Assembly (NCBI GenBank): GCA_945910005.1
Contig: OX246741.1
Coordinates: 4,857,946 to 4,921,945, forward strand
DNA: 64,000 nucleotides
Reading direction: 5' to 3'
Source: Isoperla grammatica
Lineage: Eukaryota; Arthropoda; Insecta; Plecoptera; Perlodidae
The notes under the pieces are model-generated. The model had not been told where the DNA came from. It saw only the letters and a program-made list of their open reading frames with translations, and ran no database searches. Below, piece after piece: positions 52,205 to 63,415 of the stretch. The stretch's first letter is position 1; every line of letters starts with the position of its first letter. The translations under genes and the position numbers were made by a program.

Positions 52205-52265
52205 GTCATCCGGGACTCGAACCCACGTCCCTTGTGTTCAATGGGCAGACCGCAGACAGCTCGGG
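52205..52265 (-). mobile_element. tRNA-like SINE head
   Basis: CATCCGGGACTCGAACCCAC is a reverse B box. The rest does not fold as a tRNA. Confidence 0.5.
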
Positions 52266-53098
52266 AGGATTTCTCTGGTCGTCCTTCATATTCGTCAGTT
52301 CAGCACGAAGGACATCACCGTTTGTTTCAAAGGTTTCACCGTGGTAGGTACAATGTAGGTACCCAAACCAAGACATAGGGGCGTAACCATGGTACATATA
52401 AGTGCGGCGGGGGTCGATCTAGTAGTTGGAACACGGAGCGACAGTGCGCGTAGTACGGGTTGGACGGGGTCTGGGGCACAGCAACGCTTTTTCGTATAAG
52501 GAGAACATTGCTATCATAGTAAGCTGTTGGTGATTTTTTTTAGGAAGTGCTGCGTGGCCGAACTTTGTATAAAGAAAATAGCAGCCTCAATGTACTGACC
52601 CCCACCTCATACCTGCCCTATTTATATCAGTTGGATAGAGACCAAGAACTGTGTGTCTTTATAGTTACCCTGCTCATTAGACACCACAAGCTCTGAAGAT
52701 CCGAAGAATTACCTTATCCTCAATATTTTGAAAGTTGTGAAAAACTACCACTAAAATATAAGACTGTTACGAAGGTATATATATATATATCAGGTATATC
52801 AAAATGAAATAATACAAATTCATTAATTTTGTTCTGTAATATTCAAGTCGTTTTTTTATTAGAAAATTTAAAATTCATTAAATACAGGCTTGGAAAGAAA
52901 GAATGGAAGATGAAGAAGAAGAAGTAAATTCCAAAGATTTTAAATTACACACACGTCATAAATATGACAACAATAAAAAAGTGTATTTATTTCTATCCTA
53001 CCCAGTTACAACCACTAATCAACAAAGGAGCACAATAAACAAAACTAAACAATTTACTATGAAAAATTTTCATTTTCTAATTACCATAAATGTACAAT

Positions 53099-53484
53099 GT
53101 TATTAAAACTAATGACAATAGTAAACATTGAATATGCACCAATGAAAGAAAGATACAACAATGGAGTTGTCTAGCAATACATTGTTTGTCCGCCTGTGAT
53201 GTCACAACCCCTTCAATTGAATTACCAGAGTTGTACAATGTTATTAATAACTAAAATGACAATAGTAAACATTGAATATGCACCAATGAAAGAAATATAC
53301 AAGAATGGAGTTGCCTAGCAACACATTGTTTGTCCGCCTGTGATGTCACAACCCCCTCAATTGAATTACCATAGTTGTACAATGTTATTAATAACTAATG
53401 ACAATAGTAAATACCAATGAAAGAAAGATACAACAATGGAGTTACATAGCAACACATGGTTTGTCCGCCTGTGATGTCACAACC
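53099..53484 (+). repeat. Repeat family D, three tandem copies (~140-bp period)
   Basis: The units start near 53099, 53238 and 53382. The second carries a perfect X-box-like GTTGCCTAGCAAC (53310-53322); the others have changed versions. Each ends with CCTGTGATGTCACAACC. A single copy of the family lies at 40.94 kb. Confidence 0.85.
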
Positions 53485-53719
53485 TGAGGTATTGGGTGAC
53501 GTATCAATGTACCCCGTGTGTGCATGTCGGTAGTTATGACGTCACAGATTGCAAGTGCACTTATTGACTCGAGCGAATGACCCATGCAGAGGAATGCACT
53601 GTGTTGCACTCAATCGCCCTTGGGACGTCCGCAAGAGGAAATACCTGTCTGGAAGTATAACCGCCTCTTCGCGTCGTAGCTCGTAACCTTACTTACCACT
53701 CACTTTCTCTCGCTGCATG

Positions 53720-56640
53720 ATTCGGCTTTTTGTAAGTTACTCCTTTACGTACATCTCGAACCATCTGTACAAAACAACCGGCAATTTTTTTCCACTTTTC
53801 AACGATCTTGAGTAATGATCGATGTCTATGCGATGCGTGTGCTTGCGTAACATCATGAGAAACGATGCGTTTGGAGGTGGGATGAAAAGAAAGGTTGTTG
53901 CAAGTTCGGCAAACACACGTTTAGAAACCAGCTATCGTGTGGGATGGATGAAATTGAGCCATTATATCTACCTGGACCGGAAGTGAAGATTTTAACAACG
54001 GGCTTGTAGAATAAATATTCGTGTATCACGTCATTGATGGAACATACATACGATTATCATTCATAAATCGTACCACTGGACCGTGCAAAAAATTTCGCAA
54101 GATGTTTTTTTTTGTTTTTTCTCCTATCAAACATTATTCGTTGCGACACACATGTAGTAGATGGACATCACTTCAAAACGACATTTTACGAATACAAATT
54201 TGTATAAAATATGTGCGCGTCTAACAAAAAATGTGTCACCCATTTTTTTTTGAATTTCACATTCCAAATTATTTTTGAACTATGAATTTCTAAAGAAACT
54301 TAACCCTCGTACCTTGAATCGCAAATCGATGCTCTATATAACCACTTCGTAGTCGTATTTGTTGAGTAGGTTTTCGGAACGATTGGTTTCACTCTGTTTC
54401 TAAACTATATCGTGTGTTGTCTAGCAACCATATCTCGCCATCTATCACTGTCTCCTCGGACGTTTTGTGCTTTGAATGCATCAAACTTACTCTTTTAAAA
54501 CGTCCAAGACCAACCGGTGAAACAGTCAAAATCAAAATATATTGGCTGCCCTATCTTACTATAATATTCCATCGGATATTTAAAAAATGACATATTGTTT
54601 TAAGATGACATATCACGATTCTTTTATCAGCCGAGTCTTCTATAAAAAGTGGCTGATATAACTGTTTTCAATTTAATGTTACTTTACTGCATATTTGGTT
54701 TTCAATGTGAATGTAATGTGACGAAATCAGTTGTATGTATACAATCTTTAGTATGCAAATAAACAAGAAATTAAATTAAATAAAAATATATCAATCCATA
54801 GAGGACAGCGAGACAACTCAATCAAAACAAACTATAAATGTAAATTCTGAATGAAGAGATACCCCAAGTTTTTCTCAGTCACATAACATATGCGGGTAAA
54901 CTGACAGTAACTGTTGGTACCAACTTTGTTGTGTACCAGGATTCACTGGTAGAGCAAGGAATTTATAGATAAGCTTGCGGGGAGCGCAACTCTTTATTCA
55001 AGTGAATTTGTACAATTGGGATCGATGCAATGTCTGAGGACGTTAGGATTTCAGGATGCGAAATGAACTGGAAAATCACCTTTCCCGTAAGTCAGTAAAG
55101 CATTTTTATTTCGCAGTAGAACTTCCTTGTCCGTCTGGTATGAATCCGCGGTCATCCAGCCATCAATCTCGTTGGTATTAATAAATATAAAGACAAGAAA
55201 CAATTCTCTAAAAACCATGTTTTAAAATACAGTACACTCTATCATGGTCTTCTAAAACGTGTGACATAGTGAACAAGCCGCAACTAACGTCTGAACCACT
55301 TGCATAATTATGTCTTGTCGTTGACACTTTCACCGCTAAAAGATTTCCTTTATACAAACATTTCCGATAATTAATCGACAAGTGAAAAATGCTGTTTTAG
55401 TTCATTCATATCTTTGTGGTTCGTTTCGTATCATGATTATTCTAATTCGTTATTTTAGGTTCTTAGACTCCGATATATTAGCTAGTCGTTTGTGCACAGC
55501 GGTGTCCATAGATCTATAGATCCTTAGATCGTAGTGAGGCGCAAACCAATAAAGAAAACGACAATAATTAGAAATAGAAAGTGGATGACTAAGATTGTTA
55601 TGGTCTAGTTTTAGAAGATAACATTAGGTTTGCACGAGTCAAAATTATTGTTTGTCTGTCCTTATACGTACAACAACACACCTACTTGAATTAAGTTTAT
55701 TAATATTAGTCTGCAAACTTGAACTCGTTGTAGGTTAAAGTTAAGTTTACCGCTCCACTGACAAAATTTAGTGTTCAATTCATTTTAATTGAATGCATTG
55801 ACAATTGGAACTTACCTAAGGGCAAGTTGCCCCACGTCAGTGATAACAAGTAAAGGTCATGCTTACGCAATAGCTAAGTACAATAGTAACAACTTAATTG
55901 TCTACTTCTCTAGTCCCTACTATCTAATTGAAACATGTCAATAATGGATAATTTATGAGCCTCGAATGGCTGCCTGGAACAGTTACCGTGGCTAAACAGG
56001 CTTATGCACCCTACTAAGCGGAAGACTGCTTTACGAATGTGTGAAAGAACGCCATGCATCTGTTGATTTTCGTGGAATCAGAGTGCGTAGGATGGGCAGT
56101 GGATAACGATCTGAGGTCGGTAATAGCCTACTTCATTTGGGGCTAGTATGGTAGGGAATATTTGGATAGCGTACATGAGAACTTTAAACGATTTTATTTT
56201 TATTTTATTTTTTATTTTTTAATGATTTAATTAGATTTTATTTAGTTCATGATTTTTTTAATGATTTTCTATAATTAATTAATTGATTGATCAAGAATCA
56301 CTCTAAATACACCCAAAAGACTATTTCATGTTCATCACTCTTTATTAATTTTATTCCCAACAATCCTTGTTTTATTTCACCAAGTTATTATGTGGGTTTA
56401 TTGTCTATGTACTTACTTAGGTGTAGTAACGTTGTGTCTAAACATTTTTTTGTATTCATTATCATCTGCTTTTGACACGTTTATGTTAAATAACGTTAAA
56501 TTTGTCGCGTCAATCAATCTATTGCATCAAATTTAGTTTCAATAAGTAATCAATCCATCTATTCCAAGTAAAGCAATACATTGCAGCTGCACAATGAAGT
56601 AGCCTAATTGTCTTTGCAACACTCGAAACACCGTCAGTAT
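53720..56640. other. Intergenic AT-rich stretch
   Basis: I see no gene or clear element. A T-rich low-complexity patch lies at about 56190-56265. Confidence 0.5.
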
Positions 56641-56855
56641 GGAATGGAATACCGCTGCCGGGAATCGACCTGGCTAGTTGTTCCGTGCGCAGCCAGTGCA
56701 CGTGCACTGGCGGGCTAGGCAACCAGTGCGTCACGCGGGAGAGAGTGGAGTCGAAGCATCAGGCGCTACACACGTCACCGTAGGTTCTACTGCGCAGGCG
56801 TTGATTTATCTCGAAATAGTAACAAGTAATTCTATTTCGAGCCCGTTGTCACCAA

Positions 56856-56939
56856 GTCAGGATGGCCGAGCGGTCTAAGGCGCTGCGTTCAGGTCGCAGT
56901 CCACTTCTGTGGGCGTGGGTTCGAATCCCACTTCTGACA
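56856..56939 (+). tRNA. tRNA-Leu (anticodon CAG)
   Basis: This is a complete 84-nt class II tRNA. The acceptor arm GTCAGGA pairs with TTCTGAC, with discriminator A. The D arm has GGCCGAGCGGTCTAAGGC, the anticodon stem CTGCG/CGCAG encloses TTCAGGT, a hairpin variable arm is CCACTTCTGTGG, and the T arm is GTGGGTTCGAATCCCAC. The A and B boxes are intact, CCA is not encoded, and a T7 pol III terminator lies at 56943-56949. There is no intron. This is a genuine tRNA gene, unlike the SINE heads elsewhere. Confidence 0.97.
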
Positions 56940-56942
56940 AAC

Positions 56943-56949
56943 TTTTTTT
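56943..56949 (+). terminator. Pol III terminator of tRNA-Leu
   Basis: Seven consecutive T residues begin four bases after the mature 3' end. Confidence 0.9.
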
Positions 56950-57418
56950 ATTCTCTAGTTTTGTAGACGTTTGTTAGCTGTAGTGTTTCATGTATCTATA
57001 GAGTTGTCTCATTATGATTTGTAACATTTACACATGAATATAATTGTTTCAAGTCATGTATCTTTCTTATTATCTACCAACAGGATATTTTAGTATATAA
57101 TTATCGTGGTAACATTGATGAATAATAATAAATAATATATGAATTAAATATCCGGCAATATTAAAACATGTTACTGGCAATTTTGCCTTAGTATATTTTT
57201 AACAATTTAACAATTATAGAGAGAGAAACAAGTTATTGTCTGCTGTCCAACGTACATCGGATGACCACAAGGATCTCAAAGATAATAGAAATGTCAAATA
57301 TTAAAAACCATGTCAATGTGTGCCAGTACAGAAAATACACAGAAAATACACAGTACAGAAAATACACTAAATCGCCACTAGCCGCGCGCATAGTGCACCA
57401 TGGGAGTTGGCCCAGCCT

Positions 57419-57475
57419 CCGCTAGGGGATTAACAAGGTCCGTAACGTAAATCCCCTAGCGGGTCTCGTCGAAAT
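57419..57475 (+). repeat. Hairpin element related to family C
   Basis: The perfect 13-bp arms CCGCTAGGGGATT (57419-57431) and AATCCCCTAGCGG (57450-57462) surround an 18-nt loop. The right arm is followed by GTCTCGTCGAA, the same downstream motif as in family C. An outer AGGTCC (57436-57441) also matches GGACCT at about 57480-57485. Confidence 0.7.
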
Positions 57476-58062
57476 TAGTGGACCTTGGGGGGTTGAGAGC
57501 ACTTTGACTGTTATTGCTGGCGGTGGAAGGACAAATGCAAATGACGTTAAAAGATGGTTAAAAGACAATTTTCCAACCATACATAAAATGTAAGTTTTGT
57601 GAAGGTAACTGCAATAAAGAAACACTTTTTAATCACAGCGGGTAAGTTCAGGCCTGTCTATTTATATTAGATTAGACAGTGTTTATGTTTGTGCATTTCA
57701 TGTGTGGGGATGCCATATCTTGTTTATATCTTGGCCCCGGAGTAGAATGTACCAATGCGGCAAACCTTGTTTTTCAGTACGTTGTCTAAAAATAATTAAC
57801 TCCATAGTATACGCTCTAGTTTTAGAGACAATCAATTGCGATAGTCCTACAATAGGTTTGATATGTGGAATTGTATAAATAGGAGCAGTTCAAATAACAG
57901 CGAATGCTGTAAGACGTAGGTAAGCTAGGAGCCTCAAAATAAGCGTAGATTCATGTAAGATCATTCATTGATGGTTTCTGTAGTGCAAATAGTTTAGCCT
58001 ATCTGAAGTGCAACTAGTTAACTCGCTATTGTAGAGCCAGGACTAATTAACACACTATAGGC

Positions 58063-58295
58063 CTAGTAGTGGCTCAGCTATACGACGCCAGACTCTAATT
58101 GGTTAGGTCGCCGGTTCGATACCGGCCACCGGCAGTCCTGACTGAAGGTTTTTCCGAAAGAATTTCCTCAGCCACAAGCGAATGCTATGAGTGAGTCATA
58201 CTTACAGCCATCGGCGACATTTCTCCCCAACATTTCCAAATACCGCAATACCTTTAGTCACGAAAAAAGAAATGGATTGTGCCTGGGCAGATTCA
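58063..58295 (+). mobile_element. SINE family B, just upstream of androglobin
   Basis: The head has A box TAGTGGCTCAGC and a perfect B box GGTTCGATACCGGCCACCGG. The body has CAGTCCTGACTGAAGG. It ends about 110 bp before the androglobin start codon, so the androglobin core promoter must be compact, inside the SINE, or further upstream beyond a 5' UTR intron. Confidence 0.85.
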
Positions 58296-58382
58296 TACCA
58301 TAAATTATAATTGTTTAGATCTACTTGTATTTAAATTTAGTGCACTTGAAAATCTCTGCCTGTAAATTTAAATGTATTTTTT

Positions 58383-58384
58383 AG
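58383..58384 (+). promoter_or_regulatory. Possible 3' splice site of a 5' UTR intron (androglobin)
   Basis: TGTATTTTTTAG|GAAAAC lies 18 nt before the start codon and resembles an acceptor with a T-rich tract. If used, the promoter lies upstream beyond the SINE. This is only a sequence match. Confidence 0.3.
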
Positions 58385-58402
58385 GAAAACCTTCCGATCA
58401 AG

Positions 58403-61400
58403 ATGTCAAGGGTTTCGGCTGCTACAGTTAAATCGTCAAAAAGTGAATTTAAAAAGACGCTGGATACCAAGAGCTCACAACTAATTAGTAAGCAACACGA
58501 TGTTGATATCAACATCCCGATAACTGGGTGTAGCCCCACTTTGCGGTGGCCTGAGTGGAGCGACGAGGATATCAACAAAGAACGGTGGGATAATAAGGTG
58601 GTTGATAACCGCAAGAAATCGCGAAGCACCTCGACATCAATAATTTCGGAAACATGTGTGTTCGAAGACGAACCCCTAACTCTACCTGTGTCGTTGAAGG
58701 TCAATGAATGGAAGCGCCCGTTCGAGATTTTCACCGGTGATCGTTCTTTCGTTCTATTTGACGGTAGATATGAACTCTCTGTGCACGATTTACTGGCTGC
58801 GAATCAGCATCTGATTCACAGTGAATTTATGAGGTGCGTTCTGGCTACTTTTCTAACTGTTTGGCATTTGGGTACAAACGACCACTTTCCAATTGAGGGA
58901 GAGTCTGCTACGTTCGTATCGAATACAAGCCGTAACTCCTGGCGCCCGTGGCACCACATATACTCAATGTGCAAAGCCGGTAAGAATAATCAACACAAGC
59001 CCCAGATAAACCCCAGTGGAAAATATATTATACGTTTATACTTTATGGGTTGTTGGAGAAAAATCCTAGTGGATGACAAAATACCTGTCAACATTGACGG
59101 TAAAATTTTGTTGCCGTTGACAGCAGAGAAAAACGAACTGTGGCCGTTGCTTTTGACGAAAGCTCTGTTGAAATTAGCTTGTCTAACGTGGACTAAGGAC
59201 CAGGAATTGGTGGAATTTAACCCTATATCGTGTTTGACTGGATGGATTGTGCAAGAATGTGACACAAAGAGAATGTCCAGTGATGACGCGTGGGCGATCT
59301 GTCACAGCTATGTCAAACAGTTTTCGGACCCTAGCGAGGTACATAATACGAAAATGGCGACTAAAACACTTGAAACCGTTCAAGGTTACGACTTTCTTGG
59401 ACGAGAAATACCGTCAATAGTGACGTATGGAAAGTCTACTCTCTATGACGATTCTAACACTGTCAATAAGGCAGGTTCTAGATTATCGTCCAAGAGAAAA
59501 TCAAGTGCAGCTGGAAATTCTAAAAAGAGCGATAAAAAAAGTTCTAAGTCGTTACAAAAATCACAAACTGATACAGGAGTATCTAAGGAGAAATTCCTTA
59601 AAGAATCTGTGACTTCTACCAAAGCAAGGTCAAGCTTGAAATCATCTCCAAGAATAAGCGCAAGGACCAGGGACTCGTCAGTCAAGTCCAGGGGTAGCCG
59701 TACAGGGGCAAGACTCAATGCTTCCTCCAAAAGCAGAGGTAGTTCTGCCGCTTCTCACGCCAAGAGCGAAAAGAAAACCACAATAGGCCTATACGAGGGA
59801 AAAAATCACAATAAAGGTCCTGTTTTGTTTGCCTTGATGTCCCAACATTGGCCAATGATGTTGCCCGTTCCAACACGCCTTGAATCGCCATTAAGTTTGG
59901 GTCATCCCTTTGTTATTTTACAAACTCGGGACTCTCCGTTTCTCTGCCAGAAGTCACGCCCTGGTGTTCCAGGATGGAAACGATATCGTTGGATCGACTG
60001 GGCAACAAAACGTGGTCTGTTCGACCCCGAGACGTTGCTGCCGTTCAGAAGTTTGCAAATAGTGAGCTTGTTTCGTGACTGGTTCGACAAGATTGAAGAA
60101 ACTGACAATCCAGATGCAGCAAACATTCAAACCATGGAAAGTATCCATGCAAGCGGTGATCCAGGAGGTTCGTATACTGCGCACCCGTTGTCATCCAACG
60201 AGAAGACAGAAGCAGATCGACATGGTAACAAAATAATGTCGCCAACACTAAATAATGGAGGCGATGGTAAACTGACAACAAAATCTAAAATAAAGATGTG
60301 CGATTCAAAGTATTCTCGTCGCAGCATTAACACACAATTGGGCGGGCTAAACTCCACATTGAGTCACAATACGTTCGGTTCTGACCGAAACGATCTGCCA
60401 GCGGTCCCGAAATGTGGCGCCGCCATATGGACTGACTTTCACCACATCTGGGACGCTATCGATAAAATGCTCGCATTATTCAAGCCGTCTAGTTTCCGTT
60501 ACAGACTTAATATAGCAAACTTCACGTTCAACAATGAAACTTTGATTCCGAGAAAAAATGTCGTGGGTGATAAAAAACAAGAGTTTAATAATTTTCAATC
60601 TGTAACCATACCTTATACTGTTCAACGTTCACGTAACGACGGGGTGTACTTATTATTTGATTCAGTTGAGCACGCGAAGGTTCTCGTTGAGCTCTGTACA
60701 GTTCCCAGTGCTGCGTTTCAATCAACGCGGAATCCCAGCGACGGTTTGAAGAGTGACCAAGAAGTAGCCACAAACGGTGCCGATGCACACGAGGTTATAC
60801 CACGCAAGAGAGTAGTGCCAGTAAATGTTGTGATTGAGGCTTACGACTGGGCAAGTCACAAATACAACGAGACCATTCTCGATATGGAAACGTTGGGCAG
60901 TAAGTCTACGACTCTCAACATAGGGAAAGGTCGTTTCCTTCTTCGGGTTTGGGTTAAAACAGATACCGTCTTCGTTTTGCATTTTCTGTCCGATAGCGCG
61001 ATGACTGCCGGAAATAGATACCAGATTGGATATGCAATGTGTAACGATAGTCAAATATTAACATCTTTTACACAACAGCTACGAAACAAATTAGCGTATA
61101 TGATAACTACATTTGGAAAACCATACTTTGCTAGCGCATTGCATGCTTTATTTCAAACTATTAACGATATTTCAGTATACAAAAACAAGGCGCACATTCA
61201 TGATGTTTTCTTGGATGCTATAGTTGAAACAGTAAAGCACTTTGTAAACACAAGTAAAGACTTTGACGAATACATGTTTGCATTGAGAGCATTGTTTCTA
61301 AATGTTTCGTTGGGATTGGAAAAGAAAGCTAAGCCATTGGTGGAAGAAATAGTTTCAGAAGAATTTGGAAGTTTTTCTTTGGTAGTATCGGAAGAAAAAC

Positions 61401-63415
61401 AAGTTGTATACTACGACGAGTACTCGGAATTGGATTTGGCACTTTCACGAACAACGTGGCGTATGACTCCCAGTACAGAAATGAAGTATCGTGACTGCGC
61501 GTTGCTCATTCAAGCCACGTGGAAACGATACTGCGCGATGAAACTGATGAAAGCTCACATGAATACCCAATCAGAGGAACACAAAAAAGTCGTTGAGAGG
61601 CTACGGAAAATCCAAGAGATACTTCTCGGCTCATCAGCGACCTACGGTGACATCAGTTTAAGAATATTGAACAACATGTTGGATATCGAGCCAGGCATAA
61701 CCAAATGGTTGCCTTTGTATCGTGATTTTGGATTTGTTGTTAAAATCCAGAATTTCCATGGTGTATTGGTGAATATCACTCCAAATGTGTGGATACCAGT
61801 CGTTCGGATGGTGGTGACGTGCCACTCGGATACTCCAATGACAGGAGCGGTCAATGTTGTGTGCCAATCTCCCAAGTACATGGTGCGCGTTATAGATAAC
61901 GACAATTTCATTGAAAAACCTCGCAGAGGGTTTAATGTAGAACCGTGCATGTACTCGAAAAACAGAAATGGTTATACAATATTCGTGTATGCTTGGAGTG
62001 AGACTCTAAAAAAAGATATGCAATGGAAAGTGCAAATAGTAAGTTTGAAGAACAGTCCAAAGTTACATCCGTGCATTGCCAAAAGTAAAGTAAATTTGGG
62101 AAATTTGGACATTTGTACCGTAATTCCGCCACCAACGTTGATGACGCTAGAAGTTTCCAATTACTACATTCCAAATCGCGCGAATTTGATCTTTCGCCTT
62201 CTGGTATGGGTAAAAAGGTCTATGGTGACTTCGTTCCGCCTGTCGACCTCGTTTAGTGGTGCTAAGTTCATTGCATGCCTCCAGGACAAAGACGGGGTCC
62301 CATTAACGCACGCCAAAGCCACGGAAGGTGCCGTGATTATTCCAGCCGCTTATCTCGAAATGGAGAATGACTCAACAGAAACACTTTACATAATTGAGGC
62401 TAAAGTTACTAACGACAGCTGGCCACTAACACGGCAGGAATGGGTAGTGGTCGAAAGGCTTAAACACGAGTACATTCCACATAAAGAGCGATGTATTATT
62501 TATAAGACCACGGCTGGAAAACGTTTAAACGTAACCCAAAGCAAGAAAATAGATATATCATCAAAATCACAAAGTGGAACCAAAAAGAAAAAGATAACTA
62601 AAACCGAATTTCAGGATGAATTTCAGATGGAAAAGCCTTATTGGATATTGCAGACAGTGATTGATTTTAACCAGGCAGACTTTATCAAGGTGAAGCAGGA
62701 CAACCGTCGCGCTGAGAGGGTGAAGGCGATGAAACAGGCGTGGGAAGAAGCGGACCCCGGCCGTTCAAAAAGAGGCCAAGACCTAAGGAACGCTTTCATC
62801 AAAGAAAACGATGGCACCGACTGCAAGATAACGTCTTCTCAACGCCTGATACAATTAAGAGAAGATTTTTTTGGAAAATCGGACGAATCTCAATCAAAAA
62901 TGAAAGCATTTGATGACGAGAGGTTTCACGACCCGCCGGAAGAGTTGGCCATTGACCACAATCATACACATTTCGTCGAGATGATCTCCAAATACTTTGT
63001 AAACAGTGGCGGAGACCCTCGTGTGAAGACGAGGGAAGACCACGAGAGGGAACTTGTTGAGAGGCATCAAAGAGAGCAGCACTTTGCGGAGAAGCTTCGC
63101 AGAGACGCCGAGGATATGACGCAGGCCTTGATGGAGCAGCGACGAAAGCATCGGATGATGGACCAATACTATGCCAAAGAGAGATACGAATCAAGGTGCA
63201 TCATGGAATCTGCTTACACTGTGCGCGATGATTACGTGAGGAAGAAAATTGAAGAGGAGGAAGACAGAAAGAGACTGGAAGCGTTCTTGAAGAAAGGAAA
63301 GAAGAAAGTGAAGTCGAAGCAAACGTCGATGAAAAGTAGCAGGAAGTCAAGGGCGAAGGAGAAAGGCAAGAAGTCGAGCAAATCTCGTGGCGCATCGGTA
63401 AAATTTCGTAAATGA
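58403..63415 (+). CDS. Adgb: Androglobin (calpain-like domain, permuted globin, IQ motif), no coding intron
   Basis: This is one uninterrupted 1670-codon frame, close to the roughly 1670-residue length of vertebrate androglobin. Landmarks are WPEWSDEDINKERWD (residues 49-63); a calpain-like segment (SGKYIIRLYFMGCWRKILVD, from about 205, to ELWPLLLTKALLK); and a Ser/Lys/Arg-rich linker (355-460). A predicted circularly permuted globin region spans about 870-1080, with an IQ calmodulin-binding motif inside it (LLIQATWKRYCAMK, about 1033-1046). Two beta-rich domains follow, then a charged coiled coil (about 1540-1600) and a Lys/Ser-rich tail. I see no GNCWF-type catalytic cysteine motif, so peptidase activity is doubtful. 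Mammalian androglobin is expressed in testis and ciliated cells; that role here is inference. The start has a good context (A at -3). The absence of introns is unusual for this gene. Confidence 0.95.
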   Translation: MSRVSAATVKSSKSEFKKTLDTKSSQLISKQHDVDINIPITGCSPTLRWPEWSDEDINKERWDNKVVDNRKKSRSTSTSIISETCVFEDEPLTLPVSLKVNEWKRPFEIFTGDRSFVLFDGRYELSVHDLLAANQHLIHSEFMRCVLATFLTVWHLGTNDHFPIEGESATFVSNTSRNSWRPWHHIYSMCKAGKNNQHKPQINPSGKYIIRLYFMGCWRKILVDDKIPVNIDGKILLPLTAEKNELWPLLLTKALLKLACLTWTKDQELVEFNPISCLTGWIVQECDTKRMSSDDAWAICHSYVKQFSDPSEVHNTKMATKTLETVQGYDFLGREIPSIVTYGKSTLYDDSNTVNKAGSRLSSKRKSSAAGNSKKSDKKSSKSLQKSQTDTGVSKEKFLKESVTSTKARSSLKSSPRISARTRDSSVKSRGSRTGARLNASSKSRGSSAASHAKSEKKTTIGLYEGKNHNKGPVLFALMSQHWPMMLPVPTRLESPLSLGHPFVILQTRDSPFLCQKSRPGVPGWKRYRWIDWATKRGLFDPETLLPFRSLQIVSLFRDWFDKIEETDNPDAANIQTMESIHASGDPGGSYTAHPLSSNEKTEADRHGNKIMSPTLNNGGDGKLTTKSKIKMCDSKYSRRSINTQLGGLNSTLSHNTFGSDRNDLPAVPKCGAAIWTDFHHIWDAIDKMLALFKPSSFRYRLNIANFTFNNETLIPRKNVVGDKKQEFNNFQSVTIPYTVQRSRNDGVYLLFDSVEHAKVLVELCTVPSAAFQSTRNPSDGLKSDQEVATNGADAHEVIPRKRVVPVNVVIEAYDWASHKYNETILDMETLGSKSTTLNIGKGRFLLRVWVKTDTVFVLHFLSDSAMTAGNRYQIGYAMCNDSQILTSFTQQLRNKLAYMITTFGKPYFASALHALFQTINDISVYKNKAHIHDVFLDAIVETVKHFVNTSKDFDEYMFALRALFLNVSLGLEKKAKPLVEEIVSEEFGSFSLVVSEEKQVVYYDEYSELDLALSRTTWRMTPSTEMKYRDCALLIQATWKRYCAMKLMKAHMNTQSEEHKKVVERLRKIQEILLGSSATYGDISLRILNNMLDIEPGITKWLPLYRDFGFVVKIQNFHGVLVNITPNVWIPVVRMVVTCHSDTPMTGAVNVVCQSPKYMVRVIDNDNFIEKPRRGFNVEPCMYSKNRNGYTIFVYAWSETLKKDMQWKVQIVSLKNSPKLHPCIAKSKVNLGNLDICTVIPPPTLMTLEVSNYYIPNRANLIFRLLVWVKRSMVTSFRLSTSFSGAKFIACLQDKDGVPLTHAKATEGAVIIPAAYLEMENDSTETLYIIEAKVTNDSWPLTRQEWVVVERLKHEYIPHKERCIIYKTTAGKRLNVTQSKKIDISSKSQSGTKKKKITKTEFQDEFQMEKPYWILQTVIDFNQADFIKVKQDNRRAERVKAMKQAWEEADPGRSKRGQDLRNAFIKENDGTDCKITSSQRLIQLREDFFGKSDESQSKMKAFDDERFHDPPEELAIDHNHTHFVEMISKYFVNSGGDPRVKTREDHERELVERHQREQHFAEKLRRDAEDMTQALMEQRRKHRMMDQYYAKERYESRCIMESAYTVRDDYVRKKIEEEEDRKRLEAFLKKGKKKVKSKQTSMKSSRKSRAKEKGKKSSKSRGASVKFRK

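Noticed and set aside
58381..58734. Minus-strand frames inside androglobin
   Set aside because: All are antisense shadows of the 1670-codon frame.
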